64,000 nt of DNA from Bicyclus anynana (GCF_947172395.1 NC_069084.1:1303107-1367106); one strand, 5' to 3'. Positions 32,893-44,529 are shown, counted from the stretch's first letter. Notes: generated by a model from the letters alone, not told the origin. Numbers and translations: made by a program.

Positions 32893-34061
32893 AGTGTTTT
32901 AATACTGCCAAGCTCAATATATTTTAATAAGCGAAACCATAAATTACAAGTTGTTTACTATCGAAGGGGGTTCGCACAGTTATTATAACAAAAGAAAAAC
33001 AATAACGGCCAAGCGGTTAGAAATTAATTTCAGTAGAGTAATCGCCGCGCGGACGGCTGGCTTTGACGTGCAATTCATTACTGTATAGAAAATACTGTGG
33101 CGGAGGTTGGGCCTGACTGATGGAGGGAACATCAACTACTAAAGTAACTGGTCGACTAATGATATCAACGAAATGATATAAGGTCGATATGTTCCAAACA
33201 TATGTACTAGTATCGTCAATATTTATATCATTCAATATTTATTTTTAAATTCAATGGTAAATTAACGGCGATTTCACAAAATTGATTAATAAAGTGGCGA
33301 TTCTGTCATAAACTGTAGCGGGCTTACTTGGAAAGGTTAAATTTTTATCTCCTGACATCTTTTCCTGTAGGTACTAGTCATTTACCACCATAGACTTAAA
33401 ATGCGCACTTCGGCATCTTGACAGACAAATTTTGACTTATAGCGGCGTATTCGTAAACAGCGACTCTCTTTCCTTCTGTCGACCATTTGTTTTTCTCTTG
33501 TCTTGAAATTTGTCGTGGTACATATCGTAGGCTTATTGATCATACCTGATCCAATTTACAACCCTAAATAAAAAAAAAATTAAAAACACTAAACTGTCCC
33601 GACCTGGGTATCGATCTGTATTGAAAAATACACTAGCATTATCAACTACATCAAAGAAGACATCAATTTAACCATTAAAATCACCCAGATAGTCATTATA
33701 TATACGATAGATGGTTAAAAAATACACCCCGGCTAACTACTGTGTCTGTTACCCAGACAGATTCAGTCGCTGACAGTCGACCACACCTTTATGTACTCAT
33801 TAATATTTTATTTAGCATTTCTTTTTTTATTAAACGAAGGACTGTTTATTAGTGGATTTAAATTTCCATTTTTGATTTCATTTGGGTTGAGTTTGTTTGA
33901 ATATTTTTTTGTATAAAATTACTTTATTCGTTTTTTAAATATTTAATTATTCAGTATATTTAATGATTCAGTATACGCTGATAGTTTGATTTATGAATCT
34001 GCGTGAAGGCACGAAAACGAGCTTGTGTTTGAAAGCTCCAATGTAACCAATTTGACGTCAA
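32893..34061. other. Non-coding stretch, nothing recognised
   Basis: It has a small GC-rich spot at 33045-33055 (CGCCGCGCGGACGG). No element ends or coding signal seen. Confidence 0.4.
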
Positions 34062-34345
34062 CCGTAGCGCAGTGGTATGCACAGTGACTGGGCCGATTGA
34101 GGTTTATGGTGGGATACTTCGGCCGTGGCTATTTAACACCCCACCGGCATAGACATTTTTTTTATTATTTACAAGTTAGCCCTTGACTACAATCTCATCT
34201 GATGGTTAGTGATGATGCAATCGAAGATGGAAACGGGCTAACTTGTTAGGAGGAGGATTAAATTCCACACTCCTTTCGGTTTCTACACAACATCGTACCG
34301 GAACGCTAAATCGCTTGGCGGTATGTCTTTGTCGGTAGGGTGGTG
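34062..34345. mobile_element. Two SINE-B pieces in opposite orientation
   Basis: At 34062-34150 a + copy shows GTAGCGCAGTGGTATGCACA then, after an internal deletion, CTTCGGCCGTGGCT and CACCCCACCGGCATAGAC. At 34155 a - copy begins with TTATTATTTACAAGTTAGCC and runs to TCGGTAGGGTGGTGG. The two meet near the T run and form an inverted pair of unequal pieces. Confidence 0.72.
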
Positions 34346-35936
34346 GTTAGACTTCATTAATCCGGCCCTGTCGCAAAATCTTTGCGGACATCTCTATACA
34401 CTACCCCCTGACTTTCATTCTTCTTTATATGTCGTCTTCGTGATGTGACCTATCGCTTAGGTATACATATAGGTTACTCTCGGTGTGAAAAGTGAATATT
34501 TCACACTCACAAATGCCCTAAAAAGCAAATGGTTCAAGAACCTATTGACATGAAATGTATTCGTACACCATAAATACGTGAAATTAATTCCACAGAGGTC
34601 AACTAGGCGAAATTCTTTAACAAGCGGCATAATTAAGTGTTTACCCCCAATCTCAATGCGACCCACACGTCCCTATCTCGAATTTATTTTCCATACAAAA
34701 CTAAACAAAAATAACGCCAATCAAAAATACACCTTAATACCTAAACCATTGAGCTTTCTTTCCTCTACGTGTTTTGTGTATAAGCTCTTTTGTGTCCGAT
34801 GTAGAATAAATTACTGGACCCATATAACAGTTTCCGATTTATTAAAATCGATCTTAGTGTATTGAAAATAGGGTCTACTTTTGTTTGTCAACAAATTGTA
34901 CACAGTAATAAGATACGTCTCAGTTTTCCCGAAGGCGTTTGAATTAATTTTCTGCATTGGGATTCTAAGACTAAACAAGGCGATTTTCCTATTAACCTCT
35001 CTATACACCTCCGGCTATTCGTTTAACACTGTCTGTTAACCTAGCTAATATGGAGAAGAGAACGGATTATTTTATTTAAAAACTCTAGCTCTTACCGCAA
35101 TCTTTTTCTATTTATTTACATTTTGTATACACGAATGTAAAAGATACTATGAATACTATTCCAAAAGATGTCATATATCAAATTTCCGATTTATTTCTGA
35201 GCCAGAAATAATCATAATTGGTTTCATTGTTAAGACTTAAAACGAATAGACTGCAAATACATTTAATACAAAAAAAAAATATAATGTATTTCGTGTATCT
35301 CGAAATATTTTCTTTTACAAAACCATTTAGGTTTTACTAAAGCATAAAGCTTTACAAGAAAACTATATTCTATCGTCCAAAATTACTGTTCGTATTAACC
35401 GATCTATTTCCACGAGGGAATTATACGGAACCCGGGAGGGACATTAATAAAGAGCAGAAGCGGGAAACGGTCGCGGAATACTAATTATTATCGATGGAAT
35501 AAATGAATTAATTCCTTAATAAGATCGGATAACGAGCCTCTGCCGTCGACCCTTAGTACGAGTACGCACCAACTCGAAATCGAAACTTTTTTTTTTAAAT
35601 ACGACCCAAAGGAAAATTACATATAATATGAATATATAAACTCTTCTATTTTGTACTTTCGATAGAAGAAAACGAACTAATTTATCATGTTAAGTTGCAT
35701 GAAGAACCTATCGTCTTTAAATATAACTTCTTGTCAAATGACATCTTTTTGTATCTGACTGGCTGGCATAACATCGAAAACCATCCAACTACTGGTGATA
35801 GCAAAATGTAACCATGAAAATTTGCATACACACACAGTCAGTATACTTACAGGTCTGTTCAATAAGGACTTTTTAAAATTCAACCCTTATGGTAAGGTAA
35901 ATAGTAGGTAAAAATTAGGAGATGAAACTTTAGCTA
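34346..35936. other. Non-coding stretch with a candidate regulatory patch
   Basis: Short frames here lack recognisable similarity. The patch at 35385-35580 combines several TAAT cores (CTAATTATTATCGATGGAAT, AATGAATTAATTCCTTAATA) with less AT-rich flanks. It could be a homeodomain-rich enhancer, which is speculative. Confidence 0.35.
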
Positions 35937-36232
35937 TCTATATATATAAAAATGAATTACTGTTCGTTAGTCTCGCTAAAACTCGAGAACGGCTGAACGG
36001 ATTTATCTTATCTTGGTCTTCATATGTTTGTGGAGGTATAGGGAAGGTTCAAAAGGTAAGAAAAATTAGAATAATTGCCGGGAAAACCATAAAAACAACC
36101 CTTTTCTATTTCCCATACAAACGTTTAAGAGTCAAGGGGTAGGGTATGGTAGGGGTAGAGTAGTGTAGATTAGTTATAGGGAAGAAGTGCACATAAGTCA
36201 AAGCGAATCTTGACCGGGTCCACTAATATTAT
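35937..36232 (+). mobile_element. Lep-type repeat of a third subfamily
   Basis: CTATATATATAAAAATGAAT, GTTCGTTAGTCTCGCTAAAA, CTCGAGAACGGCTGAACGGA, TTGTGGAGGTATAGGGAAGG and CTTGACCGGGTCCACTAATA are a known type of lepidopteran short repeat. It contains a TAGGGTA-rich stretch at 36136-36175. Confidence 0.62.
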
Positions 36233-36651
36233 ATGAAAATATTAACTTTCATCTCCTATTAGACTTTAGAATATTATACAATCATTGACTATTTGAAATT
36301 TTTATGTCAAGTGGAGTGAAATACCCAAAAATATTGAATTTAAGAGAAAAAAAACATGTTGGTAAAACTTCATTGTAGAATTTCAATATAATACGAAAAC
36401 TACTGACACTCTTAAACTTTAGCCTTCGTTACTGAACAACATCGTACTAAAGATCAAAGGCTGCTGCTTGTTACGTGGAGCCAACGTAAATTGTAAGTAA
36501 AACTACGGGAGTTCAGGCTTGTTTACGTTGGCTTTCTTAGGGCGGATACACATTATACATGGGATACTTTTGAGGTAATATTTTCGTCTTGCTAGTAATT
36601 TTTTCATTCTCATATTCCAACAACATTGGAGATGATAAAATCAATTGAGCT

Positions 36652-36722
36652 GGCGTAGTAAGCACTAAAATGGCGATCCCGCCACGCTCAATGGACCTCC
36701 CACTAGGTGTGGTTCAACACTG
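36652..36722 (+). mobile_element. Possible diverged RTE fragment
   Basis: CACTAAAATGGCGATCCCGC and CCTCCCACTAGGTGTGGTTC share order with the RTE block GAATGGCGACCCCGC ... CCACCAGGTGGACTG. The similarity is short and could be chance. Confidence 0.35.
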
Positions 36723-37626
36723 TCCATGGTATTTAGGACTCCTCAGAAGGTGCCCAGCAAAACACTCACGATGCCCTTAACAAACTCAGCACGGTAGAAG
36801 GAGAGAAGTTTCTTGTAGTCCAATTTTTGTTTGCCATAATTTTTTTTTAATGATGATATATGTTTAATATGACCAACAATCCCATTTCTCTCCAATTAGT
36901 CGGGAAGGACTGTTTTAGGAGGACAATCCCTCCCCTCGGTGACGAGTCCGACGGCTCTTACCGTTGAGCTATTGAGGCTATTACAATAGAACCCTTTCAC
37001 GATTAACACGTAAACATCTTACAACAGAGCTCAGTATGCTAACTGTATGACCTCGAAGAAACGGTTCGCCTTCATCCCGTCATTAGGTTCTTGATAAATC
37101 GATCTATACCTATTATATCAATTTCTAAAGGCCGACAATGGGTTATGTTCTGAACAATAGAGTTGGGATCCCTCGAAGCATCAATAGATGAACAAGTACG
37201 TGCTATCAATATCATACACAATTACGTTTTTTGTCAATCAACACAGATCATTAAAAAAATATATCTATGTCATAGATCAAAAGACGCAGTAAGAACTTGT
37301 GGAAAAATAACTCACCATCAAATGCTTCGGAATCAAGGACTAAAAATAGTAAAAAGGCGGTTTATATGTATATGTATATACGACCGATTTGAAATATTTT
37401 TCTGTATATTTGGTAGGTATGGAAAAGGAGGCTGTAAAATATTTCTCGCCCGCCTCCTCCCATCTATTATCGATTTTTAGTACAAAAATATCATTAAAAC
37501 CACTCAAATTAATTATACTATGGTACATTTTATGGTTTCGAGGTATAGTACCTAAAATATAATAATAGTTTGACTAAAATAGTGCAAGAAAATAAATTGT
37601 ACCTGTAAAAACGAATATAAACCCAA
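36723..37626. other. Non-coding stretch, nothing recognised
   Basis: A 105-codon frame at 37163-37480 (+) has no family resemblance or start context I trust. Confidence 0.4.
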
Positions 37627-37753
37627 CTAGCGGACGCCGCGACTTCGTCCGCCCTTAGACCTACCTACCTACTAACTATAGACTACCTTGCTGCCAAATT
37701 TCATCTTTGTATGACATTTGTGAGATTTTGTGATGAATGACCTTTCCCATTTA
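37627..37753 (+). mobile_element. ACTAGCGGAC-type Lep repeat, short
   Basis: AACTAGCGGACGCCGCGACT, TCGTCCGCCCTTAGACCTAC, CTTGCTGCCAAATTTCATCT and TGACCTTTCCCATTTATA match the 50.6-kb copy. It abuts the mariner-type element that starts at 37756. Confidence 0.68.
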
Positions 37754-37755
37754 TA

Positions 37756-38460
37756 CAGGATGTCTCGTAAATAGTACGTCATACTCTACAGGCTGATAGC
37801 TGACATCAAGGCCTACTAAGAGAACGCAATATATGTTAGCGGAAATTGTACACATATTAAGTTATATTGTTTTTGTACAAAATGCAAAAATCAATATAAC
37901 TTAACTTAACAAAAATCAGTGCAGTTTAGTCATACCATGTGCTGAAAAATTACTTAAGCCTTAATTTTATAAATGGTAATTATTTTTGAATACTTCATCA
38001 TCATTCATCATTTATCATTATCAACCCATATTCGGCACACTGCTGAGCTCGAGTCTCCTCCCAGAATGAGAGTTGTTAGGCTAATAGTCCACCACGCTGG
38101 CCCAATGCGGATTGGCAGACTTCACACACGCAGAGAATTAAGAAAATTCTCTGGTATGCAGGTTTCCTCACGATGTTTTCCTTCACCGTTTGAGACAAGT
38201 GATATTTAATTTCTTAAAATGCACACAACTGAAAAGTTGGAGGTGCATGCCCCGGACTGAATTCAAACCCACACCCTCCGGAATCGGAGGCAGAGGTCCA
38301 CTGGGCTAACACGGCTCTATTTGAATAGTTGCTTCAAGTTATATTGTCAAAGCTTCAAGTAATGAAAGATTAGATTTTCTTTTTATTGCGTTTTTTTTAG
38401 TAGGTCTTGATGTCAGCTATCACCTTGTAAAGTATGTCGTAATATTTACAAGAAAACCTG
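37756..38460. mobile_element. Mariner-type element with about 64-bp inverted ends, split by a SINE-A
   Basis: The left end CAGGATGTCTCGTAAATAGT, running through GCTGATAGCTGACATCAAGG, matches the inverse of the right end (CCTTG/TCTTGATGTCAGCTATC through ATATTTACAAGAAAACCTG) with scattered mismatches. TA lies outside both ends (37754-37755 and 38461-38462). SINE-A at 37995-38315 is nested. A second inner foldback, AAGTTATATTG with CAATATAACTT, sits at about 37859-37901. Confidence 0.8.
37995..38315 (-). mobile_element. SINE-A, inserted inside a mariner-type element
   Basis: TCATCATTCATCATTTATCA (tail), CCACGCTGGCCCAATGCGGA, CACCGTTTGAGACAAGTGAT, AAAGTTGGAGGTGCATGCCC and CACACCCTCCGGAATCGGAG match SINE-A. 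Both flanks belong to the element with inverted ends at 37756 and 38460. Confidence 0.86.
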
Positions 38461-38462
38461 TA

Positions 38463-40715
38463 TTTTAAGATAACAACCCAAACACGTGCCAAATTAAGAA
38501 TCTCTTCCTTAAGGAATTGGTTAAAAAAGCCAAAAGAGGTACTCAAGACGTGTCCATTGTAGCATGACAGAGCGGCATGACAGGCATTTTGTGACACTTG
38601 GCACTCGCCACTCTGGTACAGAATCGGCGCATTCTTGCGATGACAATCCAATTTCTTTTCAAGTGGCCCGAGGGACCCGGGTTGTTGATGCCGAGATGCG
38701 AGATTATAATGATATTTAACTTTATTCCCTGCGTGTTTTTCTTGCTAAAAAAAGTTTTTGCGTTTACAAATTGTGGTGAAACTTTGTGTTTTACTTTTAA
38801 AATTAATTATAAAATTAATATTAAATAGGAATATTTATAAAATTAATGTGTTTTATTATATGCATCATCAGCAAATTTTTATTGACTGCGAGTAATGTGT
38901 ACTGTGAGATAATATGGTGTATAGAGGACTTAAGTGAGTTGCTCCTTGACAAACGCATATACAAACTTTTTTACTAATTTTTATTTCAAAATTTAATACT
39001 AACTACAATAACGTAAATTAATATAATAATCAATAAACCAATAATCAATCAAAAATACTCCATATTATTTCTTTAGTTTTTGTGAACAGTTTTTAAAATA
39101 TTTAAAAACATAAGACGCCATTTTTCTTGAATAAAACTAAAAGTTACTGATGCGACAGTTCGTGTCGTACTGACTCGAGAATGTAATACTTTTTTGAATT
39201 TCGTATTCGGATCGACGGTGTTCTGTACGCTCCATCTGTATATTATTGATTAATCTGTGCCTGACAGATAAAATTTTATTAAATGAAGCTGTTAAAAAAT
39301 ATATATTGTATGTTTATTCATGTAAAGAATTTAAAAGAAGTGCTCGTTCTTTTTCTAAGTCGGCTCTCGTGATCCCTAGATGGGATGCCGTAAGTAATTG
39401 CCTAAATAGCTTAAAGGCTAATCCAGAACTGGATTATTATTATTAATAATGATGATGAACTAGATATAAAATAAATTATTTACAAGAAATTACTCAACTT
39501 TAAAAGACCTTGTGGCTGTTTAACAGTACATTAGGTAAATGATCTGTACAAACACTCTCCATTGTACCAAACAAAGTGGGACCGACCGCCTTTTCCGTAC
39601 GCCACTCAGCACTTTACAATAGAATTGGCGTATCCCTAAACTGACGAGCCAATCTCGTGTCACGGTCCCCGCGGGACGCCGGGACATGCAAACAGGCGAT
39701 GTTTGGTGCTGTAGTTTCATTCTATTTGATTTCCCTTTGCTTTTTTATTCAGTTACCTATGACGGTATGTTGATGGTGGATATGTAAAAACAAAGGTTGA
39801 GGTGTTTGTTTTTTTCAAATAACATTCGTCTGTTATAGTAGACTTAAATCCATGGATTTCACGTCTGTGATTAGTGAATTGAATAGTGACTTAACTGTGT
39901 TATGAGCATTCTATTTGATTTCCATTTACTTTCAAATTGGGATTGTACCAAGGTACTAATTATAAGAAAATCGCGCCGTGTTTTAAGGATTCAAAACCTA
40001 AATGCTTATTTTTTTACATTTACACCTATCATATATTATTACTAAAAATGGAAAAGTAAAAAAATAACAAAAAAAATTCAACCGATATTAAAATCCCAAA
40101 AATGTTTCACTAAACTGAAAAGCGAAAAATAACATCGCATGTGCTACTTTCTGATCACTTTGAAGACGGTGCCAAGACAGTGAACTCAAACCGTTTTAAT
40201 CATACAAATTTTGGATTTCCAGGCAGTTCTTTCCCGTGGTTCTTTCAGAAACTGATTTAAATAATACGCCACTGGCTTACCACCGCCTTCAAAGTGAAAT
40301 CAGTTGATTTTTTTAAATTATCTTTTTTAATAAAAAAAATTGAGAATGGGTTGCAGATTTTATTAAAACTCTACTTGTGTCATTATATTTTTTAATACAC
40401 GATTCGGGTTTAATAACATGAGAGTAGATAAAGCACATAAAGCAAGCCTATACAGCGGCCGTAGATAAAGCCGTATCGCTGATCTTTTCCCGCGAGTGAC
40501 TGTGGGGGGTTGGATGGTTTAACCCACATCGTGAGTGGCAGCTTAACCCGTTTCCGCGCGGCCGCGATAAGGCCCACTTTTGGCGCCGAGAGGTGTTTCA
40601 TTCTTTTCTTTTTTCATATATGCCATTGTTCCATTATGCAGCCTATGTCTTCTTAGCGCAGCAACTATTTACAGTTGATTTTGAAATACTTATGTACTGT
40701 AGTGTACTCTATCTA
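38463..40715. other. Non-coding stretch, nothing firmly recognised
   Basis: A frame at 39246-39446 (+) ends in a TTATTATTATTA run and could be the end of a degenerate LINE, but I could not align it. A GC-rich patch lies at 40440-40595 (CGTTTCCGCGCGGCCGCGAT). Confidence 0.35.
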
Positions 40716-40915
40716 TACATAATATTATAAAGCTGAAGAGTTTGTTTGTTTGTTTCTTTGATTGAACGCGCTAATCTCAGGAACTACTGGTCCGATTTGA
40801 AAAATTCTTTCAGTGTAAGATAGCCCATTTATCGAGGAAGGCTATAGGCTATATTTTATCCCTTATCCTCCTACGGGAACGGGAACCACGCGGGTGAAAC
40901 CGCGTGGCGTCTAAT
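40716..40915 (+). mobile_element. Lep-H repeat, full-length
   Basis: ATAATATTATAAAGCTGAAG, GAACGCGCTAATCTCAGGAA, TACTGGTCCGATTTGAAAAA, GCCCATTTATCGAGGAAGGC, CTCCTACGGGAACGGGAACC and GTGAAACCGCGTGGCGTC cover the whole unit. Confidence 0.82.
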
Positions 40916-40989
40916 AGTTTATATGCTGCTATAATGAGTACCAATAGGTACACAATATTAACTGTCTTGTTGGTCCAGAATTTAACTAA

Positions 40990-41298
40990 TGTAGCTTCCT
41001 ACACCTAGGTTCCAGTCCTGTTTCGGGTAATGAAATACTGAGCTTTCCTTTTTTCAAATCAATTTTTAATAAAAATTCTAAGCCCGGAGTTGAGATTTTA
41101 GTGGTGTCACACTTTGCGTGCTTTAAAGAGCACGTTAAACTGTCGATCTCAATCATTATTAACGTCTGATAGTCACTAAAGAGTTTAACATTATTGCCCG
41201 CTTCAGAACAGCGTGATGGGTCTTCGCTCAATATCCTCTCTCCTTGAAGGTAAGCCAAACCCTGTAGTGAGTCGTTAATAGGCTTATAATGATGAGGT
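40990..41298 (+). mobile_element. SINE-C, head partly lost
   Basis: AGGTTCCAGTCCTGTTTCGG, GGTAATGAAATACTGAGCTT, TTAAAGAGCACGTTAAACTG, TTAACGTCTGATAGTCACTA, AACAGCGTGATGGGTCTTCG and TTAATAGGCTTATAATGATG are in SINE-C order. Confidence 0.72.
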
Positions 41299-41388
41299 TT
41301 TTTATAGCATTAGCATCGTTTGCTTTGAAAAAAAAGCCACAAATGCTATAAGCAGTTTATGTTCTGTGAAAAGAGGAGAAGCACACTA

Positions 41389-41534
41389 AACTCCGCGCCA
41401 CGAAAGAAGTCCCTAAAACTAAAATTGTAAGTGACAATAAAAGTGACCAGTTGATAATGAGCGCCATAGACGTGGCGCTAATGTCATAATACATTAGCGC
41501 CACGTCTATGGGACTTGTGTTGTGGCGCGGAGTC
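41389..41534. mobile_element. TA-flanked foldback MITE with 21-bp internal hairpin
   Basis: The ends ACTCCGCGCCAC (41390-41401) and GTGGCGCGGAGT (41522-41533) are perfect inverted repeats flanked by TA (41387-41388 and 41535-41536). Inside, the arms at 41464-41484 and 41491-41511 are a perfect 21-bp inverted repeat around the loop CATAAT. The right half therefore contains its own palindrome. Confidence 0.72.
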
Positions 41535-42218
41535 TAGTAAATAATATACAAATTAGGTATATCACAAAAACAAACAAGCCATCATGAAAACGACTCCATT
41601 TGATCCACCCACCACTGCAGAGCATAAAACATTTTCCATAGAGTAATTAATAAGACGCGAACGAAAATTTTCCCTCGTTTTTCAGTCCCATTCAATGAAA
41701 ATATTAATTAAAACAATGAGAGATAAGCTCTAGAAAGGTCCCGCTAATTAAAATGCTGGCAATTTTTTTTTATTATTATTTTACGCGCGTCAAGTAATTT
41801 GACACAGCATTTTGGTTGGGCTGGGCAGGAATTGAATTCATGAGGAATATATTTTAGATCGTACACCCAAATAAAATTTTAGCACTTTTATTAAAATTCA
41901 TTTTGTCACACCGATGCGAGTTGAAATCTATAGTATACTAGCAAACACACGCGTCTCCGTTCGCGTGAAATTATCATAAATGTAGCATATGGTTCAGAGG
42001 CGAAAGGAAAAACAAACTGACACGCCTTAGCTCAAAATCTTTCAGAGAGTGTATTCATAATTATGGGTTATTTCACAGACTTAAGGCCGATTTACTGCCA
42101 AGCCAATTCTGTAAAGAGAAAGATCTCTCTCTCTTTATAGAAATGGCTTTCATCTGGAAGCGAGATAAAAACACATACCGTCTAGGCCACACATACCATC
42201 TATTCCACACATACTTAA

Positions 42219-42439
42219 CACGTTCGCTGCGGTACGAGGTCAATGGACCTCGTACGCTTAGCGTCTTCAAGAGTTACGAGGTCAATGGACCTCGTACGCC
42301 TAGCGTCTTCAAGAGTTACGAGGTCAATGAACCTCGTGCGCCTAGCGTCTTCAAGAGTTACGAGGTCAATGGACCTCGTACCGCACCACATAAAGTTTTA
42401 GTAAGAGAGGAAAGTACAGAAAGTGCCGCAGCGAACGTG
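42219..42439. mobile_element. TTAA-flanked MITE with internal hairpin tandem repeats
   Basis: The ends CACGTTCGCTGCGG (42219-42232) and CCGCAGCGAACGTG (42426-42439) are perfect 14-bp inverted repeats, each directly flanked by TTAA (42215-42218 and 42440-42443). A TTAA duplication is the hallmark of piggyBac transposition. The usual piggyBac end starts CCC or CCY, so the assignment is tentative. The interior has a 42-bp tandem repeat in which each unit begins with a foldback. Confidence 0.75.
42233..42382 (+). repeat. 42-bp tandem repeat, about 3.5 units, each with a hairpin
   Basis: Units start at 42233, 42275, 42317 and 42359. Each begins TACGAGGTCAATGGACCTCG, whose arms TACGAGGTC and GACCTCGTA pair around AATG, followed by a spacer ending GCGTCTTCAAGAGT. 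The third unit has changes (AACCTCGTGCG) that weaken its hairpin. The frame is open across the array, but I see no sign that it is translated. Confidence 0.9.
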
Positions 42440-42577
42440 TTAAGGAGTTTACGAGTTAATATGATATACTACTTACAGAACATAGTTAAAGCGTTTAAAC
42501 TAGCTACAGGTAAGTACTCATGTATAAAGAAGTGTGTGTCGTTCTTCCTAATATTATATTCTGTTCCAAATATATAG

Positions 42578-43857
42578 ATCATCCAAATTAGTACAATTAA
42601 TAACTTCTGATTTATAAACTACAATTGACAAACAACAATTAAAAAATAAAACAATAATAAGTATAAATAAACTGAAAATGAAAATGTAACGTGTCGAAAA
42701 AACGAGCTTTACCGTCGAATAAAAAAAACAAACTTTGACATGATAATGAGGTAAACGGTGTAACGTGAGGTCGATTTATAATTTGGAGTTCGTTTGAGGT
42801 GTGCCCTTTATTTGAGGGTCCGCCGTGCGTGGGGCCTAATGCCGTTCACGGGGTCTTGTTATGGAGGATAATTTAAACTTGTTACGAAATTTTGACCTCC
42901 GTTACTGAATTTTAATTTCATTGCTTTGTCCAATACTTTAATTATTGTAATAATAAATTAGCATTTTATCACAATAATAAAATTAATATTTTTGTTCTGA
43001 CGATAACTTGAGTGATGATCTGAATATAGGTATATTGAATATTAGCGGTAGCACGCGACTTGATTATAGATTATATATACTAATAGTTTTTTTAGTTTTT
43101 TCTGCTTGTCGGCTTTAGGGTTATCAATTTTAGTTTCTATAATTCGAACTCATGGAAATGATTATATTTTAAATGAAATTAAGACAATTAGCCACTTTTG
43201 ACCGCAGCGTCGACGCGTTAATGGCATATCTATATTATGAAATCTTTGCCTAATAAAGGAGCATGGGCTGATCTTACCAAGCTCTCGTTTTAACTCTCCC
43301 TGTAGCTGTCAGAGATATCTCTAAATATTGAGATACCTTCAAAAAGCCAACCAACCGGAATATTAATAAATTTCAAAGAGGAGCCCTATTATTTCATATT
43401 TATGCGAGAAAAACCGCGGGGGACCGTCCATTATGATAAATAAGCAATTTGTAGTTCTAATTTCACTATAACTCCGCCAAATACGCGGCCGAAAACAGAA
43501 ATTTATGTTAATGTATTATTTACGCCGCCCATGAATATCGGCTGAGGCTTTGTATACAAAAATAGGTCTTACATTATGAATTCTCGATAAAAAAGATTCG
43601 TTTTCTCGGCTTTTTATCGGTGAATAAGTATCTTTTTATAAAGCGATGTTACAAAGTTATTTTGTAAGTTACGATTATACGTGTGACCATTAATTACCTC
43701 TTTGACTTTCCTGTGTTAGATTGAATTTGATGGACTTACGAGTTAGAACCTCAACTAGATGGATAGGTAAGCAACATTGAAGGTGACCATGGTTGTCAGG
43801 AAGGTTTGAAAGGCATGGAATCAATGCCTCCGTAATTGTCCGAGTACTTATCTGTAC
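42578..43857. other. Non-coding stretch with GC-richer patches
   Basis: The patches at 42775-42860 (GTCCGCCGTGCGTGGGGCCT) and 43400-43560 (AAACCGCGGGGGACCGTCCA, ACGCGGCCGAAAACAGAAAT) stand out from AT-rich DNA and match no repeat in the window. Confidence 0.4.
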
Positions 43858-44047
43858 TAATAATATAACGCTGAAGAGTTTGTTTGTTTGATTGAACGCG
43901 CTAATCTCAGAAACTACTGGTCCGGTTTGAAAAATTGTTTCAGAGTTAGATAGCCCATTTATCGAGGAAGACGATAGGTTATATATTATCCCCGTATTCC
44001 TACGGGAACGGGAACTACGCGGGTGAAACCGCGCGACGGCAGCTAGT
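43858..44047 (+). mobile_element. Lep-H repeat, full-length
   Basis: TAATATAACGCTGAAGAGTT, GAACGCGCTAATCTCAGAAA, TAGCCCATTTATCGAGGAAG, CCCGTATTCCTACGGGAACG and GAAACCGCGCGACGGCAGCT end at AGTTA. Confidence 0.82.
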
Positions 44048-44200
44048 TATTTATATACCAGCAGTACGTAATAAGAAGAACTATCAACAGTAGTTCTTCT
44101 TCTTCTATTTCCAAAAGAGGATTTTATCGTCACCCTACTAACTTGTGGATTCACTCTTATAGGTATATATCTACAAATGTAACATTATTATTTCATAACT

Positions 44201-44529
44201 TTTTTTTTTTTTATTCTTTACAAGTTAGCCCTTGACTACAATCTCACCTGATGGTAAGTGATGATGCAGTCTAAGATTGAAGCGGACTAACTTGTTAGGA
44301 GGAGGATGAAAATCCACACCCCTTTCGGTTTCTACACGGCATCGTACCGGAACGCTAAATCGCTTGGCGGTACGTCTTTGCCGGTAGGGTGGTAACTAGC
44401 CACGGCCGAAGCCTCCCACCAGCCAGACCTGGACAAATTAAGAAAATCTCAATCTGCCCAGCCGGGGATCGAACCCAGGACCTCCGTTTTGTAAATCCAC
44501 CGCGCATACCACTGCGCCTCGGAGGCCGT
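44201..44529 (-). mobile_element. SINE-B, full-length
   Basis: It is nearly identical to the 25.9-kb copy. From the right it has head GACGGCCTCCGAGGCGCAGT, B box GGGTTCGATCCCCGG, then GGTCTGGCTGGTGGGAGGCT and CTTACCATCAGGTGAGATTG, and ends at GTAAAGAATAAAAAA. Its low divergence suggests recent mobility. Confidence 0.87.

Noticed and set aside
37163..37480. 105-codon + frame
   Set aside because: No similarity to any family I know, and it overlaps another chance frame on the opposite strand.
39246..39446. Possible small gene ending in a TAT run
   Set aside because: No recognisable domain, start context or splice-supported extension. The poly-TTA end hints at LINE debris but could not be confirmed.
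42143..42577. 144-codon frame on + across the hairpin repeats
   Set aside because: It spans the TTAA-flanked MITE and its 42-bp repeats, which divide by three and keep the frame open. It has no recognisable domain.
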